Source of the DNA: Sulfitobacter sp043557345 | GTDB lineage: Bacteria; Pseudomonadota; Alphaproteobacteria; Rhodobacterales; Rhodobacteraceae | NCBI RefSeq assembly: GCF_043557345.1 | Contig: NZ_JBIFFV010000006.1 | Location: 124,001-188,000 of the forward strand | DNA length: 64,000 nucleotides | Reading direction: 5' to 3' | Shown here: in pieces, positions 25,907-34,067 of the stretch | Position numbering within the stretch: position 1 is the first letter of the stretch | Layout of the letters: each line of letters starts with the position of its first letter | The notes under the pieces: generated by a model | Database searches by the model: none | What the model was told of the DNA's origin: nothing | The model's input: the letters and a program-made list of their open reading frames with translations, nothing else | Made by a program: the position numbers and the translations under genes

Positions 25907-27030
25907 GCGCTGTCCTTTGGGGTCTTGCGGGTCAATTCGACCAATATGTCCATCACGATGGCCGCCGTCAGGGCCAGCACCACCGTCGGCAAGGCGCCCA
26001 GCAGGATCAGGTCGGTCGCGGTTTGGTTCAGCCCTTGGAAAACGAACGTCCCAAACCCGCCGCCGCCGATCAGCCCGGCGATGACCGCGAGCCCGATGTT
26101 CTGCACCAAGACGATGCGCAGCCCGGTGAGGATGATCGGCAGGCCAAGCGGCAGTTCCACCCGCAGCAGCCGCTGCAGCGGCGTCATCCCCATGCCCCGC
26201 GCGGCCTCCAGCGCCGCCGGCGGGGCCGAGGCCAGCCCTGCCACGGTATTGCCGACCACGGGCAGCAGCGAATAGAGCACCAGCGCCAGAAAGGCGGGCG
26301 CAAAGCCGATGCCCGCGATGCCAAGCGCCCGGGCGCCCGGCAGATTGGCCCCCACCCAGCTGAGGATCGGGATCATCAGCCCGAACATGGCGAGCGAGGG
26401 GATGGTTTGCAAAAAGCTCAGCACCGGCAAGGTGGCCCCGCGCAGCCCGGCAAGCCGGTGGCAGAGCACGCCAAGCGGGAAACCGATCACCGCCGCCGCG
26501 GCGAGAGAGCCAAAGGCCAACCCCAGATGGCGCAGGAATTCCCGGCCAAAGGCATCGGCGCGGCTGGCGTATTCCTGCATCACCGAAAGCTCTGACAGCG
26601 CCCCCGACCACAGGATCGCGCCAAGCACTGCAAGCACGCCCGCCAGCACGGCCCCGCGCATCAGCGGCCCCGGTGCCATCGCGGCAAGCGCATCTGCCAT
26701 CAGCAACATGAAGACGACCAGCAGGCACCAAAAGCCCACCGAGGGCGAGACACGGGCATAGTCACCCGCCTCGGCCAGCAGACCGGTGGCACCTTGGGTC
26801 AGCAACCACAATAGCCCGCCCAAACCCAAAGCCGCACCGCCGATCCGCAGGCCATCGCGGCCCGCAGGAAGGCCCATCAACAGCCCCGCCCCGATCGCCG
26901 CAAGCCCCGGCAGCACCACCGGCAGACTGGCCACGCCCCATGCCATCACCCCTTCGCCCGCCACGATCCGGTTTGCGGCGAGGGTCATGAAAGGCACGCA
27001 AAGCGCCGCCGCGCCCAATAGGGCGAACAA
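25903..27030 (-). CDS. yehY: Betaine/choline-type ABC transporter permease (YehY)
   Basis: A 375-residue permease with an N-terminal half of about five helices (FALLGAAALCVPFMTLAANR onward) and a C-terminal BinPdT-type half with the EAA loop AALEAARGMGMTPLQRLLRV. Alignment by eye with E. coli YehY (385 residues) supports the start of homology near here. The only candidate start is a TTG at 27030, which falls inside the U-rich tail of a hairpin; the next ATG (26988) would remove part of the first helix. It lies 56 bases after the binding-protein gene. Confidence 0.88.
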   Translation of the reverse strand: MFALLGAAALCVPFMTLAANRIVAGEGVMAWGVASLPVVLPGLAAIGAGLLMGLPAGRDGLRIGGAALGLGGLLWLLTQGATGLLAEAGDYARVSPSVGFWCLLVVFMLLMADALAAMAPGPLMRGAVLAGVLAVLGAILWSGALSELSVMQEYASRADAFGREFLRHLGLAFGSLAAAAVIGFPLGVLCHRLAGLRGATLPVLSFLQTIPSLAMFGLMIPILSWVGANLPGARALGIAGIGFAPAFLALVLYSLLPVVGNTVAGLASAPPAALEAARGMGMTPLQRLLRVELPLGLPIILTGLRIVLVQNIGLAVIAGLIGGGGFGTFVFQGLNQTATDLILLGALPTVVLALTAAIVMDILVELTRKTPKDSA

Positions 27031-27032
27031 AA

Positions 27033-27062
27033 GCCCCGGCGCGGAAATTCCCGCACCGGGGC
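27033..27062 (-). terminator. Stem-loop (attenuator-like) between osmF and yehY
   Basis: On the minus strand a 12-bp stem with one G-U pair (GCCCCGGTGCGG and CCGCGCCGGGGC) encloses a 6-base loop and is followed by TTTTGTT. It lies between the solute-binding-protein stop and the yehY start, and even overlaps the sequence next to that start. Such partial terminators commonly make binding protein more abundant than permease. Confidence 0.6.
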
Positions 27063-27086
27063 CCGTTATTGTGCGGGTGTCGGAAA

Positions 27087-28001
27087 TCAGTCCAGCACCC
27101 CGGTCTCGGTCAGGTAGGAGCGCGCCACGGCTTCCGCCGGCTCCCCGCCGACCTGAATCCGACCGTTCAGCTTTTGCAACGTCGCCATGTCGAGCCCGGA
27201 GAAGATCGGGTTCAGCACTTCGGCGATCTGGGGGTATTCCTCCAACACCTCGGCGCGGACGATGGGGGCGGGTTCATAGACCGGCTGCACGCCCTTGTCG
27301 TCTTCCATCACCACCAGACCCGTGGCCCCCACGCCGCCATCGGTGCCGTAAACCATCGCCGCGTTCACGCCCGATGTGCCACGCGCCGCCGCCTGAATGG
27401 TCGCCGCCGTGTCGCCGCCCGAGAGGATCACGGTCTGGTCTTGGGTCAGCTCAAAGCCATAGGTCTCTTGCATCGCGGGCAAAACGGCGGGGGAAGACAC
27501 GAACTCGGTCGAGGCGGCGAGCTTCACCTCACCACCCTCGGCCACCCATGCGCCAAAATCGGACATGGTGGTCAGGTCATTTTCCTCGGCCACCGGGCCG
27601 GTCACGGCGATGGCCCAAGTGTTGTTGGCCGGTGCGGAATCAAGCCATGTGACGTTGTTCTCGCCCCCGTCCAATTCTTTGGCGCGGGCGTGGGCCTTGG
27701 CCGCGTCTTTCCAAACGTCGCTTTCCGCTTCGTTAAAGAAGAAGGCGGCGTTGCCTGTGTATTCGGGGTAGATGTCGATCTGGTCCGACAGGATCGCTTC
27801 GCGCACAACTTGCGTGCCGCCCAGTTGCAGACGGCGTTCAACGGGCAGACCCGCATCTTCGAGCGCCAGCGCGATGACGTTGCCCAACAGGCCGCCTTCG
27901 GTGTCGATTTTCGACGAAACGGTGATCTCTGCCGAGGCGGCAGAGGCCAGAGTGGCGGCAAGGCCAGCGGCGGCGGCAGTGGAAAGAATGCGGGGACCCA
28001 T
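27087..28001 (-). CDS. osmF: Betaine/choline-type periplasmic binding protein (OsmF/YehZ)
   Basis: A 304-residue periplasmic substrate-binding protein. The ATG at 28001 starts a signal peptide ending at ASAASA, then EITVSSKIDTEGGLLGNVIA. Further family hallmarks are GGTQVVREAILSDQIDIYPE followed by YTGNAAFFF (the OpuAC-type binding fold), AMVYGTDGGVGATGLVVMED and the ending VARSYLTETGVLD. Binding of a quaternary-amine osmolyte or similar is likely. It heads the osmF-yehY-yehX-yehW operon, with its own promoter in the 186-base gap upstream. Confidence 0.9.
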   Translation of the reverse strand: MGPRILSTAAAAGLAATLASAASAEITVSSKIDTEGGLLGNVIALALEDAGLPVERRLQLGGTQVVREAILSDQIDIYPEYTGNAAFFFNEAESDVWKDAAKAHARAKELDGGENNVTWLDSAPANNTWAIAVTGPVAEENDLTTMSDFGAWVAEGGEVKLAASTEFVSSPAVLPAMQETYGFELTQDQTVILSGGDTAATIQAAARGTSGVNAAMVYGTDGGVGATGLVVMEDDKGVQPVYEPAPIVRAEVLEEYPQIAEVLNPIFSGLDMATLQKLNGRIQVGGEPAEAVARSYLTETGVLD

Positions 28002-28135
28002 GGGCGAGAACTCCTTGAAACAATGGCCTGACACGGCGACATGCCGTTTGAAGACGGTAAGGTAGCTGGCAATTCCGCGAAACCAAGGCGGGATTGCAGG
28101 GCGGCGCGGAATTTTTAACGCCCGGGTACGACAAA

Positions 28136-28164
28136 GGGCGCGCCCGGAGTGATCGGACGCGCCC
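28136..28164 (-). terminator. Terminator of the RND efflux operon
   Basis: On the minus strand a GGGCGCG/CGCGCCC stem extended by an inner CCG/CGG stem is followed by TTTGT. It begins 24 bases after the stop of the RND pump gene. Confidence 0.6.
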
Positions 28165-28187
28165 ATCGTCTCGCCGTCACACACCGA

Positions 28188-31100
28188 TCAGGCGGCGCGG
28201 GCGGCCTCTGCCTCACGCGCGGCGCTGCGTTTGAAGAAGAGGAAATAGAGCACCGGTGCCGCGATCAACGTCAGGACCGAAGCAAAGGCCAGCCCGCCCA
28301 TGATCGTCGCCGCCATGGACTGGAAGAAGGCATCCGACAACAGCGGCAGCATCCCCAGAATGGTCGTCGCGGCGGCAAGGAAGACCGGGCGCAAACGCGA
28401 GGTCGAGGCGGTGACGATGGCTTCTTTCAAGTCCAGCGTCGGATCGGCGGCACGGGTGAGGTCGATCTCTTCGACCAGCACGATGCCGTTCTTGATCAAC
28501 ATCCCCGAGAGCGACAAGAGCCCCAGAAGCGCGGTGAAGGTGAAGGGCAGCCCCGCCCCCAAAAGCGCCAGACTGACCCCGTTCACCGCCATTGGCACCA
28601 AGAGCCAGATGATGATCGGCTGTTTCAGCGCGTTGAACAGCAGGACCGAGATCAGCACCATGATGATGAGGCTGAGGGGCAATTGCTTGCCCAAGGCGGC
28701 CTGCGCCTCGCCCGCGCTTTCCAACTCGCCGCCCCATTCCATGGCATAGCCTTCGGGGATTTCCATTGCCTCAATGGTTTCCTGCACCTCGGCCTGCACC
28801 TGCGCCGCCGTGACGCCGCGCGGGATATCCGCACCCACGGTGATCACATCGGCCCGGTCGCGACGGTAGAGCAGCGTGTCCTGCGGCTCGAACCGGAAAC
28901 CGTCGATCACCTGCTCCATCGGGACCAGCGCATTGGTGTTTTGCGCATAGATCACATGATCCGTCAGCGCCAGATCGGCATCCTGCGGGGCGCGGATCAC
29001 GATTGGGATCTGACGATCCCGCTCGCGGAACGTCCCGCCGCTGGTGCCTTCGGTGGCGAATTTGAGGGTCTCGGTGATTTCGGTCCGCGAGATGCCAGCG
29101 TCCTGCGCGCGTTCTTCGGCATAGATCGGACGCAGCACCAATTCACGCTCGCGCCAGTCCTGACGCGGGCTGATGATATTGTCCGACACCGCCTGCATCC
29201 GGTCCATCGCCTCATCCGCGAGATCGCGCAGCACATTGGGATCGCGGCCCGAGAAGCGCACCTCGATCGGGGCACCGCCGCCGGGGCCAAAGGCCAGACG
29301 CTTGGCCCGGAACTCCCCTTGCGGAACCGCATCGGCGGCGAAGGCCTCAAGCGCGTTCATCTCGTCTTGGATCACCTCAAGCGAAGACACCCTTACGATC
29401 AGATGCCCATAGCTGGGGTTGGGGTCTTCGGCCTGATAAGTCAGCATGAAACGCGCCGCGCCCTGTCCCGCGTAGGAGGTCACGTCTTCGACATTGTCCC
29501 GCGCCACAAGCCAGTCTTCGAGCACGGCCAGATCGTTGGAGGTCTGATGGATCGACGAGCCCTGCGGCAGCTTGTAATGCACAAAGTAGAGCGGCGTGTT
29601 GCTGTCGGGGAAGAACTGCTGCTTGATCTGACCAAAGAGGCCATAGCAAACGACCGTGCCCGCGATGAGGCCCACGACCACCAGCCAACGCAGCTTGAGC
29701 GAGGCGCGCAGCACGGCGGCATAACCCTTGAAGATCGCACCGTCATAGCCACCCGCGCCGCCCTCGGCTCCGCGTTTGAAAAAGTAGTGGCCCAAAAGCG
29801 GCGTGGCCGTGATGGCCAACACCCAAGAGAGCAGCAGCGAAATCGCGATCACGGCAAAGAGCGAGAAGAGGAATTCGCCCGTGGCATCGGGGCTTAGCCC
29901 GATCCCGGCAAAGGCCATGATGCCGATCACGGTCGCCCCCAAAAGCGGGATCTGCGTTTTGCTCGCCGCCTCGGTCGCCGCTTCGCGCGAGCTTTTGCCC
30001 TGCTGCATGGAGATCTGCATCCCCTCGGCCACGACGATGGCGTTATCGACCAGCATCCCCATCGCGATGATCAGCGCCCCGAGTGAGATCCGCTCCATCT
30101 CAATCGCGCCGAGCGCCATGAAAAAGAGCGTCCCCACCACCGTCAGCAACAGGGTCGAGCCCACGACCACCGCCGCGCGCCAGCCCATGAAGACGGCCAG
30201 CACGGCAACCACGATGGCCACGGACATGGCAAGGTTCACCAGAAAGGCGTTCGATGCCTCTTCGACCACCGTGTGCTGGCGGTAGATGGATTCGATCGAG
30301 ATGCCCAAGGGCAGCGTTTCGCGCAGCTGCGCAAGCTTGTCATCCACCCGCTTGCCGATATCGACGATATTCTCGGTCGCGATCCCGGCCACCCCGAGGG
30401 TAAAAGCCCTCTGCCCGTTGTGGCGGATCACCAGGTCGGGGTTCGCCTCGCGGGTGCGGTAGATGTTGGTCACATCGGCAAGGTTGATCACCTGACCGCC
30501 AACCCCCACCGACAAGGCGGCAATCTCGGACACGCTGTCAGAGCCTTCGGGCCGCTGGATCAGGGTGCGCCCGTCAGCGTCCTGAATGGCGCCGCCGTCG
30601 ACGATCTCATTCGCGCTCGATACCGCGCCGACGATGGCCGAGGGCGGAATGCCGAGCGTGGTGCTCAGCGCAAGCTGCGGTTCGACATAGATCACCTCGT
30701 TCGGCACGCCCGAAAGCGCCACATCCGACACGCCATCGACCAGCAGCAATTCCCGACGCAGATAGCTGGAGAGTTCGTTGACCTCGGCATCGGAATAGCC
30801 CTCAGCCGTCACGGCGTAGTAAAGCCCGTAAACATCGCCGAAACCGTCGTTCACATAGGGCTGCGTGGCCCCACTCGGCAGCGCCGCCTCATTCACGCGG
30901 TTGCGCAGTTTGGTCCAGATTTCCGGCAGTTCCGACCCATCAAAGGTGTCCTGCATATTGACCGTGATCCACGACAGACCGGGCTGGTTCATGGATTCGA
31001 TGTCCTTGATCTCGGACATCTTCTGAATTTGCGATTCCAGCGGTTCGGTGACCTCAAGCGCGACCTCTTCGGCAGAGGCACCGGGGTATTGGGTCACCAC

Positions 31101-31238
31101 CACCGCCGTTTTGATGGTAAAGGCCGGGTCTTCGAGACGGCCAAGGGTCGCGAAGCCCCAGATGCCGCCCAAAAGACAGGTCAGCATGATGATCCAAGTA
31201 TAGATCGGGCGGTTGATCGACAGACGTGCGATATCCAT
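28188..31238 (-). CDS. RND-family efflux pump inner-membrane transporter
   Basis: A 1016-residue resistance-nodulation-division pump, close to the usual length of AcrB/MexB-type transporters. Twelve membrane helices are apparent, including the RND TM4 region with GMLVDNAIVVAEGMQ (proton-relay acidic residues) and the C-terminal GMLIKNGIVLVEEIDL. The two large periplasmic loops follow TM1 and TM7. The ATG at 31238 (MDIARLSINRPIYTW) lies 4 bases after the adaptor stop. With the adaptor it forms a proton-driven efflux complex; the outer-membrane channel is not coded here. Substrate unknown. Confidence 0.95.
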   Translation of the reverse strand: MDIARLSINRPIYTWIIMLTCLLGGIWGFATLGRLEDPAFTIKTAVVVTQYPGASAEEVALEVTEPLESQIQKMSEIKDIESMNQPGLSWITVNMQDTFDGSELPEIWTKLRNRVNEAALPSGATQPYVNDGFGDVYGLYYAVTAEGYSDAEVNELSSYLRRELLLVDGVSDVALSGVPNEVIYVEPQLALSTTLGIPPSAIVGAVSSANEIVDGGAIQDADGRTLIQRPEGSDSVSEIAALSVGVGGQVINLADVTNIYRTREANPDLVIRHNGQRAFTLGVAGIATENIVDIGKRVDDKLAQLRETLPLGISIESIYRQHTVVEEASNAFLVNLAMSVAIVVAVLAVFMGWRAAVVVGSTLLLTVVGTLFFMALGAIEMERISLGALIIAMGMLVDNAIVVAEGMQISMQQGKSSREAATEAASKTQIPLLGATVIGIMAFAGIGLSPDATGEFLFSLFAVIAISLLLSWVLAITATPLLGHYFFKRGAEGGAGGYDGAIFKGYAAVLRASLKLRWLVVVGLIAGTVVCYGLFGQIKQQFFPDSNTPLYFVHYKLPQGSSIHQTSNDLAVLEDWLVARDNVEDVTSYAGQGAARFMLTYQAEDPNPSYGHLIVRVSSLEVIQDEMNALEAFAADAVPQGEFRAKRLAFGPGGGAPIEVRFSGRDPNVLRDLADEAMDRMQAVSDNIISPRQDWRERELVLRPIYAEERAQDAGISRTEITETLKFATEGTSGGTFRERDRQIPIVIRAPQDADLALTDHVIYAQNTNALVPMEQVIDGFRFEPQDTLLYRRDRADVITVGADIPRGVTAAQVQAEVQETIEAMEIPEGYAMEWGGELESAGEAQAALGKQLPLSLIIMVLISVLLFNALKQPIIIWLLVPMAVNGVSLALLGAGLPFTFTALLGLLSLSGMLIKNGIVLVEEIDLTRAADPTLDLKEAIVTASTSRLRPVFLAAATTILGMLPLLSDAFFQSMAATIMGGLAFASVLTLIAAPVLYFLFFKRSAAREAEAARAA

Positions 31239-31242
31239 GCGC

Positions 31243-32322
31243 TCAGTCTCCGAAACCGACGAAGCGGCGCACGGCGGCACCGTCTTCAAGCTGGCTTGCG
31301 CCACTCACAACGATCTCTTGCCCATCGGAAAGCCCGGCTTCGACTTTGACATCGCCGCGCGCAGTGGGGGTGATCTCGACCGCGGTGCGGGTCACGATGC
31401 CTTCGCGCGCCCCTGTAGGGTCGAAGACCATGACATAGGTGCCGCGGTCATTGCCGACCACAATGGCGGTGTCTGGCACGATGATGCTCGACCCGCCGAT
31501 GTTCAGCGTGGCGCGCACCTCGACCGAGGCGCCGGGCAGCGGCACGAAATCCTCGGGCAATTCTGCCCCAAGGGTGATGCTATAGGTCTGGCCCACATCT
31601 GCCGTCTCGGCGTTGTATTCGCGGATTTGCATCGGGTAGGTGTTTGCATTGGCCGGGAACTTGGCCATGAAGCGCACGCTGGGGTCGCGCCCTGCGCGCA
31701 GAAACAGGGTTTCGGGCACGTCGATCTCGACCCGCAACTCGGACATATCATGCAGGCGCACCACCGGCGTGCCCGCGCTGACGGTCGAGTAATTGGGCAC
31801 CAGCCGCGAGGCGACAATCGCATCGAAGGGCGCATGCAGGGTCGCGTTCTCAAGGTCACGCTCGGCGTTGCGCACGGCGATATCGTTGACCGTCACGGCG
31901 GTTTCGGCGTCTTGCAGATTGACCTCGGCCACCGAAGACCCGGCGAGCTTTTGATAACGCTCCATCGTCCGGCGCGCCTGTGCGTCATTGGCCTGCGCCT
32001 GTTCTAGCGCCAGTTGGAACGGCTCCAGATCCATCCGGGCGACGACCGTGTCTTTACTGACCGTGGCCCCCTCTTCGACCGGAAATTCCTCGATCTGACC
32101 GCCGACCTGAAAGGCAAGATCCACGGTTTCACGTGCAACCACCTTGCCAAAGAAAACGCGCTCGACCTCGGCGTCGCTGACCTTGACCGTTTGCAGCTTT
32201 ACCACCGGCATTTCGGCTGCAGTTACCATCGGCGCGGCGATGCCGGCGGCCAAGGCCAGCGCAAATCCCAACACCCGCCCCGCGCCGGTCCCGCGCGTCG
32301 TCTCAACAAGCCATTTGGCCAT
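31243..32322 (-). CDS. RND efflux periplasmic adaptor (MFP)
   Basis: A 359-residue membrane-fusion protein. An N-terminal signal segment is followed by the lipoyl-domain halves (AFQVGGQIEEFPVEEGATVS and ATLHAPFDAIVASRLVPNYS), a helical hairpin between them rich in Ala/Gln/Glu, then beta-barrel and membrane-proximal domains ending LSDGQEIVVSGASQLEDGAA. It connects the RND pump to an outer-membrane channel. The start lies two bases after the TetR stop, and the RND gene follows after four, so the three genes form one operon. Confidence 0.94.
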   Translation of the reverse strand: MAKWLVETTRGTGAGRVLGFALALAAGIAAPMVTAAEMPVVKLQTVKVSDAEVERVFFGKVVARETVDLAFQVGGQIEEFPVEEGATVSKDTVVARMDLEPFQLALEQAQANDAQARRTMERYQKLAGSSVAEVNLQDAETAVTVNDIAVRNAERDLENATLHAPFDAIVASRLVPNYSTVSAGTPVVRLHDMSELRVEIDVPETLFLRAGRDPSVRFMAKFPANANTYPMQIREYNAETADVGQTYSITLGAELPEDFVPLPGASVEVRATLNIGGSSIIVPDTAIVVGNDRGTYVMVFDPTGAREGIVTRTAVEITPTARGDVKVEAGLSDGQEIVVSGASQLEDGAAVRRFVGFGD

Positions 32323-32324
32323 GG

Positions 32325-32915
32325 TCAGTCTTCCTTATGAATAGCATCCGGCACGGGCCCAAGGGCGGCGGTCAGACTAAGTTGTTTAAGGGTGCGCAGC
32401 TGCTCGAGAAAATGGTCACGGTCCAGCGCATGCATGCCAGCGGCCTTGGCCGAACGTTGGATGAAATCGGCCAGCGCCTCGACACTCAGACCGTTGCGGG
32501 TGATCGAGGCTTCATAGGGCATCAGCACCTGAGCGATCACGCCGCGAAACCGCCCGGCGGAACATTGCAGCGCCTCTTGGCTGACGGCATTGGCCCCGGC
32601 AATGAAATCCTGCGCATTGGGCATCGCCTGCATCGTGTCATAGCCGCGCACCACCATCCGATCAAAGATCAGATCGAGTTGCGCCGCCAGATCGGGCGTA
32701 TGGGGCATCTCTTCGGCAATCTCTTCCAGCGCCAATTCGGTGTAGCGCCCAATCAGCCCGCGCAGGATGTCGTCCTTGTTGCGAAACCGATTGTAGAGGG
32801 TCTGGCGCGAAACACCCGCCTCTTCGCAGAGATCGCCCATGCTGGTGCGCTTGACCCCGTAGCGGGAAAAGACATGCAGCGCAGCGTCAAGCACGGTCTT
32901 TTCGAGTTCGGTCAT
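32325..32915 (-). CDS. TetR-family regulator of the efflux operon
   Basis: A 196-residue repressor-type protein. The N-terminal helix-turn-helix reads VFSRYGVKRTSMGDLCEEAG and VSRQTLYNRFRNKDDILRG, the TetR signature. The remainder is a helical ligand-binding domain without a specific family tag. It is the first gene of the minus-strand efflux operon, so it probably represses its own message and thus the pump. A near-palindrome at 32946-32971 upstream of the start is a candidate operator. Confidence 0.93.
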   Translation of the reverse strand: MTELEKTVLDAALHVFSRYGVKRTSMGDLCEEAGVSRQTLYNRFRNKDDILRGLIGRYTELALEEIAEEMPHTPDLAAQLDLIFDRMVVRGYDTMQAMPNAQDFIAGANAVSQEALQCSAGRFRGVIAQVLMPYEASITRNGLSVEALADFIQRSAKAAGMHALDRDHFLEQLRTLKQLSLTAALGPVPDAIHKED

Positions 32916-32945
32916 GCGGGCTCCTCAACATGGGTCAAGGCGCAA

Positions 32946-32971
32946 TTGGACATTTGAGCCAAATATGTCAA
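32946..32971 (-). promoter_or_regulatory. Candidate TetR operator upstream of the efflux operon
   Basis: TTGGACATTTG and CAAATATGTCAA form a near-perfect inverted repeat around AGC, 31 bases ahead of the tetR start. On the minus strand the left arm contains TTGACA, a perfect -35 hexamer, so a bound repressor would cover the promoter. No good -10 was found at standard spacing, so the promoter itself is uncertain. Confidence 0.4.
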
Positions 32972-33035
32972 CCTGTAAATCAACGCCCTTGCAGCGCACG
33001 CAGACCACAATCGCGTTTCGCGCATGGAACGGGCT

Positions 33036-33947
33036 CTAGGGCGCAGAAATCAGGCTACCGAGATAGAGCGTGAGCGGCAGGGTGAAAAAGCTGAGTAGCG
33101 TCTGCGTAGTGATGATCGCGGCCATCAAGGGCGCATCGCCGCGCATCTCCCGCGCCAGCGTATAGCTGGCCACCCCCGTCGGCAGGGCGGCGAAGATCAG
33201 CGCGATTTGCAGCGTCAGCGGCGCCGGGTTCAGCACCAGCGCAGCCAGCAGCACCGCCAGCGGGTTCACCAGATGTTTGCCGATGATCGACAGGCCAATG
33301 ACCGAGACCGAGCCCGACAACCCGCGCAGCCGCAGGTTGGCGCCGACGCAAAGCAGCATGATCGGCAGCGCCGCATCCCCCAAAATACGCGCGCTTTCGT
33401 GCAGGACGGGCACATGGTGCAGCCCCGCCACATTGAAGAGCACGCCCGCGAGAATGCCGAGGATCAGCGGGTTCTTGACCAAGCCTTTGAGGATGGATTT
33501 GCCGCCGCCGCCCAACTGCCGGGTCATCAGCGTCACCACCGTCACATTCACCACCGGGACCAGCAAGGCCGAACCGAGCACGGCAATCTGTAGCCCCGCC
33601 GTGCCAAAGACGGCCTCGGCAATCGCGAGGCCGATGAATGTGTTGAACCGCGCACTGCCCTGCATCAGCGAACTGCCCTGCGGCGCGGCATAGGCCCGAC
33701 CGAACAGCCAGCCGCAAAAGATCGCCGCAAAGAAACCGGCGTAGAGCAGCAGCGCATAGTCGCCCAAACCGCCGCTCAGGTCCGCCGCCGAGATTTTGGC
33801 AAAGAAGAGCGCGGGCATCAGCACCCAATAGACCAGCCGGTCATTCAGGTTCCAGAACTTGGTCGAAGGGATACCGCCCCGGCGCAGGCCATAGCCCATG
33901 AGGATCAGCGCAAAGACCGGCGCGATGGCCAGAAAGATAGTGAACAT
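33036..33947 (-). CDS. AEC-family (auxin efflux carrier/malonate permease-type) transporter
   Basis: A 303-residue integral membrane protein with about ten hydrophobic helices, typical of the auxin efflux carrier family (YfdV/MdcF type). Pattern features are the short N-terminal helix with LILMGYGLRRGG, ARFNTFIGLAIAEAVFG in the middle and the C-terminal ALPTGVASYTLAREMRGDAP. Bacterial members export or import organic acids such as malonate or malate. It stands alone, with about 120 bases on each side. Substrate not inferable from context. Confidence 0.85.
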   Translation of the reverse strand: MFTIFLAIAPVFALILMGYGLRRGGIPSTKFWNLNDRLVYWVLMPALFFAKISAADLSGGLGDYALLLYAGFFAAIFCGWLFGRAYAAPQGSSLMQGSARFNTFIGLAIAEAVFGTAGLQIAVLGSALLVPVVNVTVVTLMTRQLGGGGKSILKGLVKNPLILGILAGVLFNVAGLHHVPVLHESARILGDAALPIMLLCVGANLRLRGLSGSVSVIGLSIIGKHLVNPLAVLLAALVLNPAPLTLQIALIFAALPTGVASYTLAREMRGDAPLMAAIITTQTLLSFFTLPLTLYLGSLISAP

Positions 33948-34028
33948 ATTAACCGCCCGGAAGGATCGCGCGGACCCTAGGCGCGGCTTGGCCCAGATGC
34001 AACAGGGAGCCTTGCCTCAAACGGGCGA

Positions 34029-34050
34029 CCCCGGCCCCAAAGGGCCGGGG
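34029..34050 (-). terminator. Terminator of the TRAP transporter operon
   Basis: CCCCGGCC and GGCCGGGG form an 8-bp stem with a short loop, 18 bases beyond the stop of the fused TRAP permease gene on the minus strand. No long T-run follows. Confidence 0.45.
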
Positions 34051-34067
34051 CATGGATCAATCACGGA

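Noticed and set aside
25907..26731. N-terminal extension of the YehX ATPase frame
   Set aside because: The upstream part overlaps yehY in another frame and has no ATPase features; the ATG at 25906 with its ATGA overlap is the natural start.
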